From an uncultured Sutterella sp. (GTDB lineage: Bacteria; Pseudomonadota; Gammaproteobacteria; Burkholderiales; Burkholderiaceae_F), in assembly GCA_949282745.1 (NCBI GenBank), contig CASDQM010000038.1, positions 1 to 64,000 on the forward strand: a stretch of DNA of 64,000 bases, written 5' to 3'. Within the stretch, counting starts at the first letter, position 1. Each line of letters begins with the position of its first letter. A model generated the notes under the pieces. The model saw nothing but the letters and a program-made list of their open reading frames with translations. It did not search any database and had not been told where the DNA came from. The position numbers and the translations under genes were made by a program. Positions 8,566 to 16,405 of the stretch are shown in pieces.

Positions 8566-8690
8566 GCCCGCCGACAAAGGTCCGTATCGCGGCGGGCATG
8601 GGTAGGGAGAGAATACCAAATTTGCACCCTGCGGTGCGTACGCTCTCTTCCCGAATCGAACGCCCTGCGCCGCAAATCGGCGGGCGCAGG
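8566..8690 (-). other. Two strong hairpins in the rseP-bamA gap
   Basis: GCCCGCCG/CGGCGGGC (8566-8573 and 8590-8597) and CCTGCGC/GCGCAGG (8664-8670 and 8684-8690) form two stems in the 187-bp gap. On the minus strand the bamA-proximal stem is followed by TTTG only. They look like attenuators or mRNA stabilisers controlling how much bamA is transcribed relative to rseP. Confidence 0.5.
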
Positions 8691-8718
8691 ACGAAAAGAA
8701 CGCCTTTCTTCGGAAAAA

Positions 8719-10074
8719 TCAGGAGAAAAGACGCGTGAGGTCGTTGTTGAGCGCGAAGACCATGATGAGAAGGACGACGAACAACCCGCCCTTCATGATC
8801 TTCTCCTTCGTTTCCGGAGCGAAGTCCTTGCGGCGCAGCGCCTCCAGACTCATCACGAAAAGGTGTCCCCCGTCGAGCCCCGGAATCGGAATGAGGTTCA
8901 TGAAGCCCACGGCCACGCTGATGAGCGCGACGAAGTCGACCATGGCGCGAAGGCCCGCGCGCACGGCCGTGCCCGCCGACTGCGCGATTCCGACGGGACC
9001 GGCGATCTGATCGGTCCCCTCGCCCTGCGCGAGCTGTCCGACGCTCATCACTTGGAGGCGGAGCATTTCCATGAGTTTGACCGCCCCCATGCGCACGGAG
9101 TCGATCGGACCGTAGTGCACGACGATCGTTTCGGGAAGTCGCCCGATCGAGACCGCCACGGCGGGCTTGGGGCCGGCGCCCTCGGCCTTGTCGAGCGTCA
9201 TCATTTCGGGGTGGAGCGTAAGCGTGCGGCGCGTGCCGTCCGCGAGCGACTCGACTTCGATCGGGAAGTCCCGGTCCGCGTATTCGGCGACGACCGCGCG
9301 GAATTCCTCGACCGTCGTCACGGGACGCCCCGCCATCGAGAGAACCTTGTCTCCGGCGCGAAGGCCCGCCTTTTCGCCCGGCCCCTCCTTCATGACGTTC
9401 GCGATCACGAGCGGCCCCGTCATCTGCGGAATGAGGCCGAGCTTGGCGGCGACGATCGTCTGCGCGGCGTCCGTGAGGCTGAGCGTCGAGAGGTCGAGGT
9501 CGGTTTCAAAGTTCCCTTCCCCGCGCTTCAGAATCACGGGAACGGTCTCCTCGCCGATTCGTCCGAGAAGCGAGAGATTGAGGTCCGTGTAGCCGCGGAT
9601 TTCGACGCCGTCCACTTCCGTGACGACATCGCCCCCGACGACGCCCGCCTGCGCGGCGGCGGTCTTCGCGGGCGGCTCCATCAGGCGCACGGGGAGGTCT
9701 TCGACGCCGATCGCCCCGAGGAGCACGTAGCAGAAGAAGGCCAACACAAAATTCATGAGGGGGCCCGCCGCGAGAATCATGGCGCGGCGGGGCTTCGACT
9801 GCGCGTCGTAGCTTCGCGCCCGTTCAGCTTCCGTGAGGGGCTCGGCCGTGCCGTTTTCCCCCGTCATCTGCACGTAGCCGCCCAAGGGCACGAGCGAGAC
9901 CGCGTACTCGGTTTCGCCCCACTTCTTCTTCCAGAGAACCGGGCCGAAGCCGATCGAAAAGCGCCGCACCTCGACGTTCAGGCTCTTGGCGGCGAGGAGA
10001 TGTCCGGCCTCATGAACGAGCACGATGATGCCGATCGTGACGGCAAAGCCCAAAAGGGCCCAGAGAAAACCCAT
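8719..10074 (-). CDS. rseP: Site-2 intramembrane metalloprotease RseP
   Basis: RseP cleaves membrane-embedded anti-sigma factors in the envelope-stress pathway and clears signal-peptide remnants. HEAGH, the zinc-binding site, is at residues 21-25. Two PDZ domains occupy the middle (PGEKAGLRAGDKVLSMAG marks the second). The third zinc ligand lies in IPIPGLDGGHL near the C-terminus, followed by the last membrane helix. The length of 451 aa is normal. AGGA lies 7 bases before the ATG. It follows dxr closely and precedes bamA. Confidence 0.97.
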   Translation of the reverse strand: MGFLWALLGFAVTIGIIVLVHEAGHLLAAKSLNVEVRRFSIGFGPVLWKKKWGETEYAVSLVPLGGYVQMTGENGTAEPLTEAERARSYDAQSKPRRAMILAAGPLMNFVLAFFCYVLLGAIGVEDLPVRLMEPPAKTAAAQAGVVGGDVVTEVDGVEIRGYTDLNLSLLGRIGEETVPVILKRGEGNFETDLDLSTLSLTDAAQTIVAAKLGLIPQMTGPLVIANVMKEGPGEKAGLRAGDKVLSMAGRPVTTVEEFRAVVAEYADRDFPIEVESLADGTRRTLTLHPEMMTLDKAEGAGPKPAVAVSIGRLPETIVVHYGPIDSVRMGAVKLMEMLRLQVMSVGQLAQGEGTDQIAGPVGIAQSAGTAVRAGLRAMVDFVALISVAVGFMNLIPIPGLDGGHLFVMSLEALRRKDFAPETKEKIMKGGLFVVLLIMVFALNNDLTRLFS

Positions 10075-10097
10075 GTCGTATTCCTATGGCTTGGGAG

Positions 10098-11258
10098 TTA
10101 GGCGAGACCGAGCGCCTCACGCGTCTTCGCGCGCGTTTCGGCATCGATCGCGAGAATGTCGTCGACGCTCTCGGGCGCCTCGGGACGGTCCTTTTCGAGT
10201 CGTTCGAGGACCGTCGAGAAAATGTCGGTGAAGCCGATCCGTTCGTTGAGGAACGCTTCGACCGCGATTTCGTTCGCGGCATTGAGAACGATCGTGGAGC
10301 CCGCGCCCATGGCGAGCGCCTTGTAGGCGGCGTCGAGAAGCGGGAAGGTTTCGCGGTCGGGCTCTTCAAAGGTGAGGCGTCCGATTTCGGCGAGGCGAAG
10401 CGGCCGGATCCCCGCGGGCAGACGGTCGGGATAGCCCATGGCGTAGCCGATCGGCTCGCGCATGTCGGCCGAGCCCAGCTGCGCGAGAAACGCCCCGTCG
10501 GCCAATTCGATCATCGAGTGCACGACCGATTCGGGGTGAACGACCACTTCGATGCGTTCGGGCGGGACGTCAAAGAGGTGACGCGCCTCGATCACCTCGA
10601 GGCCCTTGTTCATAAGGGACGCGCTGTCGACGCTGATCTTGCGGCCCATCGACCAGTTGGGGTGCGCGACCGCCTGCGCGGGGGTGATCCCCGAGAGGTC
10701 CTTGCGGCCGCGGAAGGGGCCGCCCGAGGCGGTGAGCCAGAGCTTCACGCGGGCGCGTTCCGAGGCGGGCACGCCCTGCAGGCACTGAAAGACGGCGCTG
10801 TGTTCGCTGTCGACGGGAAGAAGGGTCGCGCCGCATTCCTTCACGCGGCGCATGAGGAGTTCCGCCCCGCAGACGACGCTTTCCTTGTTCGCAAGAAGCA
10901 GGCGCTTGCCGCTTTCGACCGCGCGGAAGGTGGGACGAAGCCCGGCCGCGCCCACCACGGCCTGCATGACGCTGTCGACCTCGGGCGCGCCCGCAAGCGC
11001 TTCAAGGGCCGCCGCGCCCGCTTCGGCGCGGGTCGAAAGGCCTGCGGCGCGCAGAGCGTCCTTCAGTTCTCCATAGCGCGATTCGTCCGAAATCACGACG
11101 ACTTCGGGGTGGAAGCGCCGCGCGATGTCGACGAGCTTCGAGACGTTCGAGTGCGCGCTCGCGCCGTAGAGCGAAAAGCGGTCTTCATGCCGAGAGAGGA
11201 CGTCGAGGGTCGACTTGCCGATCGAACCCGTGGCGCCCAAAAGAGCCAAACGTTCCAT
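10098..11258 (-). CDS. dxr: 1-deoxy-D-xylulose 5-phosphate reductoisomerase
   Basis: Dxr makes 2-C-methylerythritol 4-phosphate with NADPH, the second step of the MEP isoprenoid pathway. The NADPH-binding GATGSIGKST lies at the N-terminus and the substrate-site GPFRGR and NWSMGRKI in the middle. I chose the ATG at 11258 (MERLALLG) because AGGA lies 6 bases before it. The upstream ATG at 11264 directly abuts that AGGA and would add two residues. The start lies about 10 bp after the stop of the metallophosphoesterase gene, so the two are probably co-transcribed. dxs, the preceding pathway enzyme, is at 57.1-59.0 kb. Confidence 0.96.
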   Translation of the reverse strand: MERLALLGATGSIGKSTLDVLSRHEDRFSLYGASAHSNVSKLVDIARRFHPEVVVISDESRYGELKDALRAAGLSTRAEAGAAALEALAGAPEVDSVMQAVVGAAGLRPTFRAVESGKRLLLANKESVVCGAELLMRRVKECGATLLPVDSEHSAVFQCLQGVPASERARVKLWLTASGGPFRGRKDLSGITPAQAVAHPNWSMGRKISVDSASLMNKGLEVIEARHLFDVPPERIEVVVHPESVVHSMIELADGAFLAQLGSADMREPIGYAMGYPDRLPAGIRPLRLAEIGRLTFEEPDRETFPLLDAAYKALAMGAGSTIVLNAANEIAVEAFLNERIGFTDIFSTVLERLEKDRPEAPESVDDILAIDAETRAKTREALGLA

Positions 11259-11268
11259 GATCATTCCT

Positions 11269-12465
11269 TTAGCGGGAGGATTTTCCGCCCGCCGTCAAAG
11301 TCAAAAGCGTAATTTCCGAAGGGACGCCGAGGCGCATCGCAAAGCCGTTCCAAAGCCCCGAACCCGGGTGCACGAAAAGGCGCATGGCATTCCCCGCCTT
11401 TCGCGCGACGTCGTAAAAGCCCGAGACGAAGCCTCCGTTTTGCATCGCGACCACGAGATTCATCCCGAGAATCTGACCGCCGTGCGTGTGGCCCGAGAGC
11501 TGCAGAATCGCCGCGGGATCCTCCTCGGCCCAGCGGCGGGCTTCGCCCGGACGGTGCACGAGAAGAATGTGCGGAACCCCTTCGGGGATGCCGGAGACGG
11601 CCTTTCGCATATCGGGCGTCTCGCGCCCGAAGCGCGCGGCCATGCTGTCGGTGAGCCCCACGAGCGCGAGGGGTTTCCCTTCGCGGTTGAGCAGCGTGTG
11701 TTCGTTGCGAAGCAGTCGAATTCCGAGCTTCGGGAAGACTTCAAGCCACTCTTCGAGGCCGGAATAGTGTTCGTGATTGCCTTCGCAGCCCCAAACCCCG
11801 TAGGGGGCCGTGAGCTTCGCGAGCGGCTGTGCGTCGACGTAGCGCACCGGCACGCGCCCGTCGACGAAGTCCCCCGTGATGAGGACGAGGTCGGCCTTCA
11901 AGGCATTCGTACGGGCGACGAGCTCCTCGAAGTGTTCGTGCCGGAAAATGGAGGAGACGTGAATGTCGGAGAGGTGAGCGATCCGAAAGCCCTCCCACTC
12001 GGGCGGGAGTTCGGGAAGCGTTACCGTACGCTTTACGACGTCGGGGACGCGCGTCCCTTCGACGATCCCGACGAAGGCGAGGCCCGCCGAAGCGGTGAGA
12101 AGCGTGAGCGCCGAGCGGCGGCTCCCCGAGACGCGCCGCACGTCCTGCCACGTGAAGCGCCGGGCGACCCAGCAGACGAGAAGCGCAAAGTCACGAAGGA
12201 GCGTCACGATCGTCAAAAGCGTCAGGACGCCCGAATGAAAATTCATCCAGATTCCCGCCCAGCGCGGCGAATTCGACGCGACGAAGCCGCCCCAGAACGC
12301 TTCCGTGAGCATCGGATAGGTGGCCCCGGAAAAGACGAAGACCGTGAGAAGCGCCTTGCTCCAAAGGGGCAGACGCGCGGGCCACACGAAGCGCAAAAAG
12401 AGATAGAGCGAAATCGCGAAGAGGAAAAGCGAGAAGCGCAGAACCGCGGTCGATGGCGTGTACAT
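11269..12465 (-). CDS. Membrane metallophosphoesterase (YkuE-like)
   Basis: The 398-aa protein has about four N-terminal membrane helices in the first ~145 residues, then a calcineurin-like phosphoesterase domain. The metal-site blocks are all visible: AHLSDIHVS, LITGDFVDG, GNHEHY and SGHTHGGQ. Relatives such as Bacillus YkuE act at the membrane, but the substrate here cannot be told. It is tightly coupled to dxr downstream and follows the yigZ-like gene. Together these two genes occupy the position between cdsA and dxr that is usually empty, which may hint at a phosphate-ester role in lipid carrier metabolism (inference). Confidence 0.85.
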   Translation of the reverse strand: MYTPSTAVLRFSLFLFAISLYLFLRFVWPARLPLWSKALLTVFVFSGATYPMLTEAFWGGFVASNSPRWAGIWMNFHSGVLTLLTIVTLLRDFALLVCWVARRFTWQDVRRVSGSRRSALTLLTASAGLAFVGIVEGTRVPDVVKRTVTLPELPPEWEGFRIAHLSDIHVSSIFRHEHFEELVARTNALKADLVLITGDFVDGRVPVRYVDAQPLAKLTAPYGVWGCEGNHEHYSGLEEWLEVFPKLGIRLLRNEHTLLNREGKPLALVGLTDSMAARFGRETPDMRKAVSGIPEGVPHILLVHRPGEARRWAEEDPAAILQLSGHTHGGQILGMNLVVAMQNGGFVSGFYDVARKAGNAMRLFVHPGSGLWNGFAMRLGVPSEITLLTLTAGGKSSR

Positions 12466-12559
12466 TCTCTGAGGTGGCGGGAAAGAAAGAGTCGGACGGG
12501 AATTCGATTGTAGCGAAAACGAAGCGGCAAGCCGCCTTGCGCTTTTGCAACAAACGTTT

Positions 12560-13189
12560 CTAATCGTCGAGCTTTTCGATGATCGCCTCGCCCGAGGTGA
12601 CGTCCGTCACCGAAGCGACGAAAGCGGCTTCGTTTTTCGCGGGCACGCTCACCTCGAAGCTCGCGTCCCAGCGAAAGTCCGAAGAGAGAATCCGAACGCC
12701 CGCCTCGCCCGCGGCGTGCTCGAACCAGCCGGCAAAGGAGGGGTCGAGCGAAAAGAGGTAGCGAACGCCCTCCTCCTTTTTCACGGTCGGAAGGGTTTCG
12801 AGCCCCAATTTGACGCTTCCCTGGTAGGCGCGAACGAGCCCGCCCGTCCCGAGGAGAATGCCGCCGAAGTAGCGCGTCACGACGACCGCCACTTCGCCCA
12901 CGCCGCTGTGAAGGAGCGCGGTCAACATCGGGCGTCCGGCCGTTCCTTTAGGTTCGCCGTCGTCGCTCGCGCCCACCTGCGCGGTCGACCCGGGTTCCCC
13001 GGCGACGTAGGCCCAGCAGTTGTGCGTCGCCTGCGCGTGCTCGGCGCGGATGCGCTCGAGAAAATCCTTCGCTTCCTCGGTCGAGGAGACGCGCGCGAAG
13101 GTCGCGATGAAGCGCGAGCGCCGGATGACGTCCTCCACGCGGTAGATTTCTCCGGGGGCCAGGTCGGGTACGAGATAGCCTTCGGCCAT
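12560..13189 (-). CDS. YigZ/IMPACT-family protein
   Basis: The 209-aa protein matches the UPF0029/IMPACT family. The N-terminal domain contains SRFIATFARVSSTEEA and the hallmark DDGEPKGTAGRPML, followed by VTRYFGGILLGTGGLVRAY; a ferredoxin-like C-terminal domain completes it. The biochemical role in bacteria is not settled; eukaryotic IMPACT affects translational control. It begins a transcription unit after the cdsA terminator and is followed by the metallophosphoesterase gene and dxr on the same strand. Confidence 0.9.
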   Translation of the reverse strand: MAEGYLVPDLAPGEIYRVEDVIRRSRFIATFARVSSTEEAKDFLERIRAEHAQATHNCWAYVAGEPGSTAQVGASDDGEPKGTAGRPMLTALLHSGVGEVAVVVTRYFGGILLGTGGLVRAYQGSVKLGLETLPTVKKEEGVRYLFSLDPSFAGWFEHAAGEAGVRILSSDFRWDASFEVSVPAKNEAAFVASVTDVTSGEAIIEKLDD

Positions 13190-13231
13190 GCCTGCGTTTC
13201 CTTATTGCGGTTGGGGTTGGTCGTTATAGAA

Positions 13232-13254
13232 AAAGGCGGCCGAAGCCGCCCTTT
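13232..13254 (-). terminator. Terminator after cdsA
   Basis: GGCGGC and GCCGCC pair around a TTCG-type tetraloop, and the minus strand then reads TTTTT. The stem separates cdsA from the yigZ-like gene, so the classical cdsA-dxr operon is split here. Confidence 0.75.
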
Positions 13255-13269
13255 TCGTCCCGTCGGGGA

Positions 13270-14115
13270 TCAATGCAGCAGTTGCACCCAGAGCACGATC
13301 CAGCAGGCGGCGGGAAGGACCGGCAGCGACGCGTCGAGTCGGTCGAAGAAGCCCCCGTGACCGGGGAGCAGGTTCGAAGAGTCCTTGATGCCTACGAGGC
13401 GCTTCAGCATCGACTCCCAGAGGTCGCCCGCGATCGAGAGGGCAACAAGGCCCGCGAGGATGATGACGCCCCAGAAGAAGCCGATGTAGTCAAAGACCAG
13501 GTTCGTGAAGACGTTGTCCTGCACGCAGAACCAGTACGTGAGGAGGAAGAAGACGATCACGATCACGTAGGCGCCGATCGCGCCTTCGATCGTCTTGTTG
13601 GGCGAAATGGCCGGGGCCATCTTGTGCTTCCCCCAGGCGCGGCCGCAGAAGTAGGCCGAGATGTCCGCGCCCCAGACGATGAGGAAGACGGAGAGAACCA
13701 TCACCCAGTCGCCGATTTCGTAGAGGTAGAGAAGCGAGAGGTACGCGGCCGGCACGAAGGTGACGGCGGCCCAGAGGCAGGGGGCGACCTTCACCTTAAA
13801 GCCCGTTTCGCGGTGGAAGAGTTCCGCGAAGAAGATCACGAACCAGGCGACCATGATGCAGCCGTTCACGAGGAAGAGGAACCACTGCATGCGCGGGAGC
13901 GCCCCCGCCCAGTAGAGCGAGAACTGCGTCACCATTTCGACGGCCGCCACGAGCAGGGCCGGACGGGGCCCGAGGCCCGCCATACGGAGCCACTCGAAGA
14001 GGACCGCGCCGAAGGCGATCGCCATCACGCCCGCAAAGGAGAGCGGGCCGAAGGCGATGGCGGCGGAAAAGATGATCAGGAGGACGATCGCGGTAATGAC
14101 GCGCTTCATCAACAT
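13270..14115 (-). CDS. cdsA: Phosphatidate cytidylyltransferase CdsA
   Basis: CdsA makes CDP-diacylglycerol, the precursor of all membrane phospholipids, from phosphatidate and CTP in the inner membrane. The 281-aa sequence has about eight helices and the family signature near the C-terminus: SPNKTIEGAIGAY, then a segment ending in GHGGFFDRLDASLP. The gene usually lies in an uppS-cdsA-dxr operon. Here no uppS is upstream, a lipoprotein gene takes that place, and a terminator follows. A start at 14109 (MKRVITA) is equally possible. Confidence 0.95.
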   Translation of the reverse strand: MLMKRVITAIVLLIIFSAAIAFGPLSFAGVMAIAFGAVLFEWLRMAGLGPRPALLVAAVEMVTQFSLYWAGALPRMQWFLFLVNGCIMVAWFVIFFAELFHRETGFKVKVAPCLWAAVTFVPAAYLSLLYLYEIGDWVMVLSVFLIVWGADISAYFCGRAWGKHKMAPAISPNKTIEGAIGAYVIVIVFFLLTYWFCVQDNVFTNLVFDYIGFFWGVIILAGLVALSIAGDLWESMLKRLVGIKDSSNLLPGHGGFFDRLDASLPVLPAACWIVLWVQLLH

Positions 14116-14166
14116 GGGGAGGGACTCCGTGTTTGCTGTATTGAGGGAATTGTACCTTCTGAGCGC

Positions 14167-14682
14167 TTATTGCTTTGTGAAGGAGGCGTTCTTTTGATCC
14201 GATTTTTCCGCGGATTCACGGGCCTTTCGCTGCAGATAGGTGAAGTAGGAGGCAGTGTTGAGTTCAACCACGTCGATCGTGAGTCCCTTTTCGGGGGTTC
14301 CCGTGATCTTGGCGCCGCCCTTGGGGACGCCCCACTCGAAGGGAAGGAAGCGCACGGCTTCGACGCGGCGGCCCCGCGCGTTCACCTCCCACATGAGCAC
14401 GAAGGGGCAGGCACGCGTCCCGGCGTCGGGAGCGAGCGTCGTCACCTTGGCGCCCGCGTTTTCGGCGCCGCGGCGGATCGCCGCGAGAAGCGGATCCTTG
14501 TCGTTGGCCTTCACGGGCAAAAGGCAGATTTCCTTGTAGTCGAGGGCGTGCTTCACGGGCGCGGGGGCGCCCACGCGGGCCTCGATCGAAGCGGGAAGCG
14601 AGGGCTCCCTCTCGACGAGCGCGCAGCCCGAGAGCCAGAGCGCGGAGAAAAGAAGGGGAAAAAGAAGCGAAAGACGTCGCAT
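14167..14682 (-). CDS. Putative lipoprotein, unknown function (copy 1)
   Basis: The ATG at 14682 opens a signal sequence with lipobox LSGC, so the mature protein should be lipid-anchored, about 150 residues long. It shows a YKEICLLPVK strand, a helix with LLAAIRRGAENAGAKVTTL and then ACPFVLMWEV. The same order of elements, including the two cysteines, appears in the lipoprotein at 21.7-22.2 kb, so the two are probably distant paralogues. A GTG at 14697 is an alternative start. It lies just upstream of cdsA on the same strand. Function unknown. Confidence 0.75.
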   Translation of the reverse strand: MRRLSLLFPLLFSALWLSGCALVEREPSLPASIEARVGAPAPVKHALDYKEICLLPVKANDKDPLLAAIRRGAENAGAKVTTLAPDAGTRACPFVLMWEVNARGRRVEAVRFLPFEWGVPKGGAKITGTPEKGLTIDVVELNTASYFTYLQRKARESAEKSDQKNASFTKQ

Positions 14683-14857
14683 TCTGAGGTTTTGCACGGC
14701 AGATGTCCGAGTTTTTTTGGATAGAATGGACGTTATTGTACGGGATGCGCGCCCTTCTCAGGACGGCCGCCTCGCGTCCGCCCCGCCGGTCTTTGTTTTC
14801 CGGCCCGCGCCCCCGTGAAAAAATCGATTCCAATCCCTCGATTCGACCCTCAACATC

Positions 14858-15487
14858 ATGTTCGACGCAAGAAACTCCAACAAGCCCCTCGTTCGCGTGA
14901 TCGACGACGACGACGCGATGCGCAACTCCTGGTCCTTCATCATCGAAGGCGAAGGCTGGGACGTCGCGACCTATCCCGACGCCCTCACCTTCCTCTCGAT
15001 GGGCAACTGGCAGCGCCCGGGCTGCATTCTGCTCGACGTGCGCATGCCCCACATGTCAGGTCTTGAGTTGCAGTTCAAGCTCCGCGAGATCGGCTGCGAC
15101 CTGCCGATCATCTTCATCTCGGGCCACGGCGACATCGACATGGCCGTGCACACGCTCAAGCACGGGGCGATGGACTTCCTCACGAAGCCCGTGAGCGACC
15201 AGCGTCTTCTCGAAGCGATCGAAGCGGCCGTCTCGCGCAACCTTGCGCACCGCCGCAACAACGAACAGGTCGCGAATTTCCGCGCGCGCCTCGAGCAGCT
15301 TACGCAACGCGAACGCGAAGTGATCCGCATGGTGGCCCACGGTTACTCCAACAAGGAGGTCGCCCGCGAATTCGGCATTTCCGAAAAGACCGTTCAGGTC
15401 CACCGCGGCAGCGCCTACCGCAAGCTCAACATTCACAACGCCGCCGAAATCGCCCGCCTTCTCATCATGTCGGGCGACCCGATCTGA
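14858..15487 (+). CDS. FixJ/TodT-type response regulator (receiver plus LuxR HTH)
   Basis: The 209-aa protein has an N-terminal receiver: acidic pocket DDDD near residue 18, phosphoacceptor Asp in ILLDVRMPHMSG near residue 60, Thr-like switch in FISGHGD and the conserved Lys in FLTKPV. A C-terminal LuxR helix-turn-helix follows (LTQREREVIRMVAHGYSN, then EFGISEKTVQVHRG). Phosphorylated FixJ-type regulators activate transcription, often of respiratory genes. No histidine kinase gene is in the window, so the partner and targets are unknown. The gene is monocistronic. Confidence 0.92.
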   Translation: MFDARNSNKPLVRVIDDDDAMRNSWSFIIEGEGWDVATYPDALTFLSMGNWQRPGCILLDVRMPHMSGLELQFKLREIGCDLPIIFISGHGDIDMAVHTLKHGAMDFLTKPVSDQRLLEAIEAAVSRNLAHRRNNEQVANFRARLEQLTQREREVIRMVAHGYSNKEVAREFGISEKTVQVHRGSAYRKLNIHNAAEIARLLIMSGDPI

Positions 15488-15649
15488 TTTCCTCGGCCGA
15501 ACAAAGGGGACGGGCGCGTCCCCTTTGCCTTTTAGAGGCCGAAGAGGCATTTTTCGCCGTCGGAGCCCGCCTGCGACGAGCGTCCTTTCCCATAATGCGG
15601 ACGGCCTTCGCAAGAAGCCTTCCCAACCCAAACTCTCCCTGGAAGTCCC

Positions 15650-16153
15650 ATGAAAAAGTTTCTCGCTGAATTTCAGGCCTTCATCAGCCGCGGCAACGTG
15701 CTCGACCTGGCCGTCGCCGTGATCATCGGCGCCGCCTTCAACGGCATCGTCACGAGCCTCGTCAAGGACATCGTCAACCCGATCGTGGGCTTTCTCGTCG
15801 GCAAGCCCGACTTCACGAATCTCTTCTGGGTCCTGAAGCGCCCCGAAGGCTACACGGGCCCGGAAACCTACGAAGCCCTCACGGCCGCGGGCGCCACGGT
15901 CTTCGGCTACGGGGCCTTTCTGACGTCCGTCGTCAACTTCCTTCTCTTGGCCTTCGTCATCTTCTGGCTCATCAAAGTGGTCACGACCGCCCGCGTGAAG
16001 TTCGAGCGCGAAGCGGCGAAGCTCTTGAAGGACGAGGAGGACAAAAAGGCGGCCGAAGAAGCGGCGAAGCCCGCTGCGCCCGCCCCCACTCCGGAAGACA
16101 TTGCGCTTTTGCGCGAGATCCGCGACCTTCTCAAGGCGCGCTCCGAATCGTAA
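15650..16153 (+). CDS. mscL: Large-conductance mechanosensitive channel MscL
   Basis: MscL opens under membrane tension to release solutes during hypo-osmotic shock. The 167-aa protein contains the pore helix FISRGNVLDLAVAVIIGAAF with the following IVTSLVKDIVNPIVG, a periplasmic loop, the second helix LLLAFVIFWLIKVV, and a cytoplasmic amphipathic bundle ending in LLREIRDLL. The Ala/Pro/Lys-rich linker before that bundle is longer than in E. coli. GGAAG precedes the ATG, and a strong terminator follows. Confidence 0.97.
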   Translation: MKKFLAEFQAFISRGNVLDLAVAVIIGAAFNGIVTSLVKDIVNPIVGFLVGKPDFTNLFWVLKRPEGYTGPETYEALTAAGATVFGYGAFLTSVVNFLLLAFVIFWLIKVVTTARVKFEREAAKLLKDEEDKKAAEEAAKPAAPAPTPEDIALLREIRDLLKARSES

Positions 16154-16174
16154 TCGATTTCTTTCCTCTCCCCG

Positions 16175-16206
16175 GTCCCGCGGTCCCAAGCCGCGGGACT
16201 TTCTTT
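16175..16206 (+). terminator. Terminator after mscL
   Basis: GTCCCGCGG and CCGCGGGAC form a perfect 9-bp stem with a 7-base loop, followed by TTTCTTTTTG. Confidence 0.85.
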
Positions 16207-16296
16207 TTGTTGCAAGAGAGCTCGGAAATTCCGCAGAAAATCGGGATTCTCCCCTACCCCGTCTCCCCCTTTGAGGCATACTAACGGCACCTCTTC

Positions 16297-16357
16297 GGGG
16301 CCCTACAGCGCCCCTTCGCACCGGCGTCCGGTCGAGCCCTCGGGCTCCCGGTCGGTG
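16297..16357 (+). other. Structured leader upstream of fhs
   Basis: Two stem-loops precede fhs. GGGGC/GCCCC lies at 16297-16314. A nested stem spans 16319-16357 with CACCG/CGGTG outside, CCGG/CCGG next and GAGCCC/GGGCTC at the tip. I looked for the conserved blocks of ZTP and tetrahydrofolate riboswitches, which often precede folate genes, and did not find them. It may be a leader of another kind or simply GC-rich structure. Confidence 0.3.
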
Positions 16358-16405
16358 TCCCGTCCCGATTTCCTTTTTGTCATTTCACCTTTTTGGAGTA
16401 TTCCC

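Noticed and set aside
16154-16405. ZTP or THF riboswitch upstream of fhs
   Set aside because: The conserved core blocks of both classes were looked for and not found; only unspecific hairpins remain.
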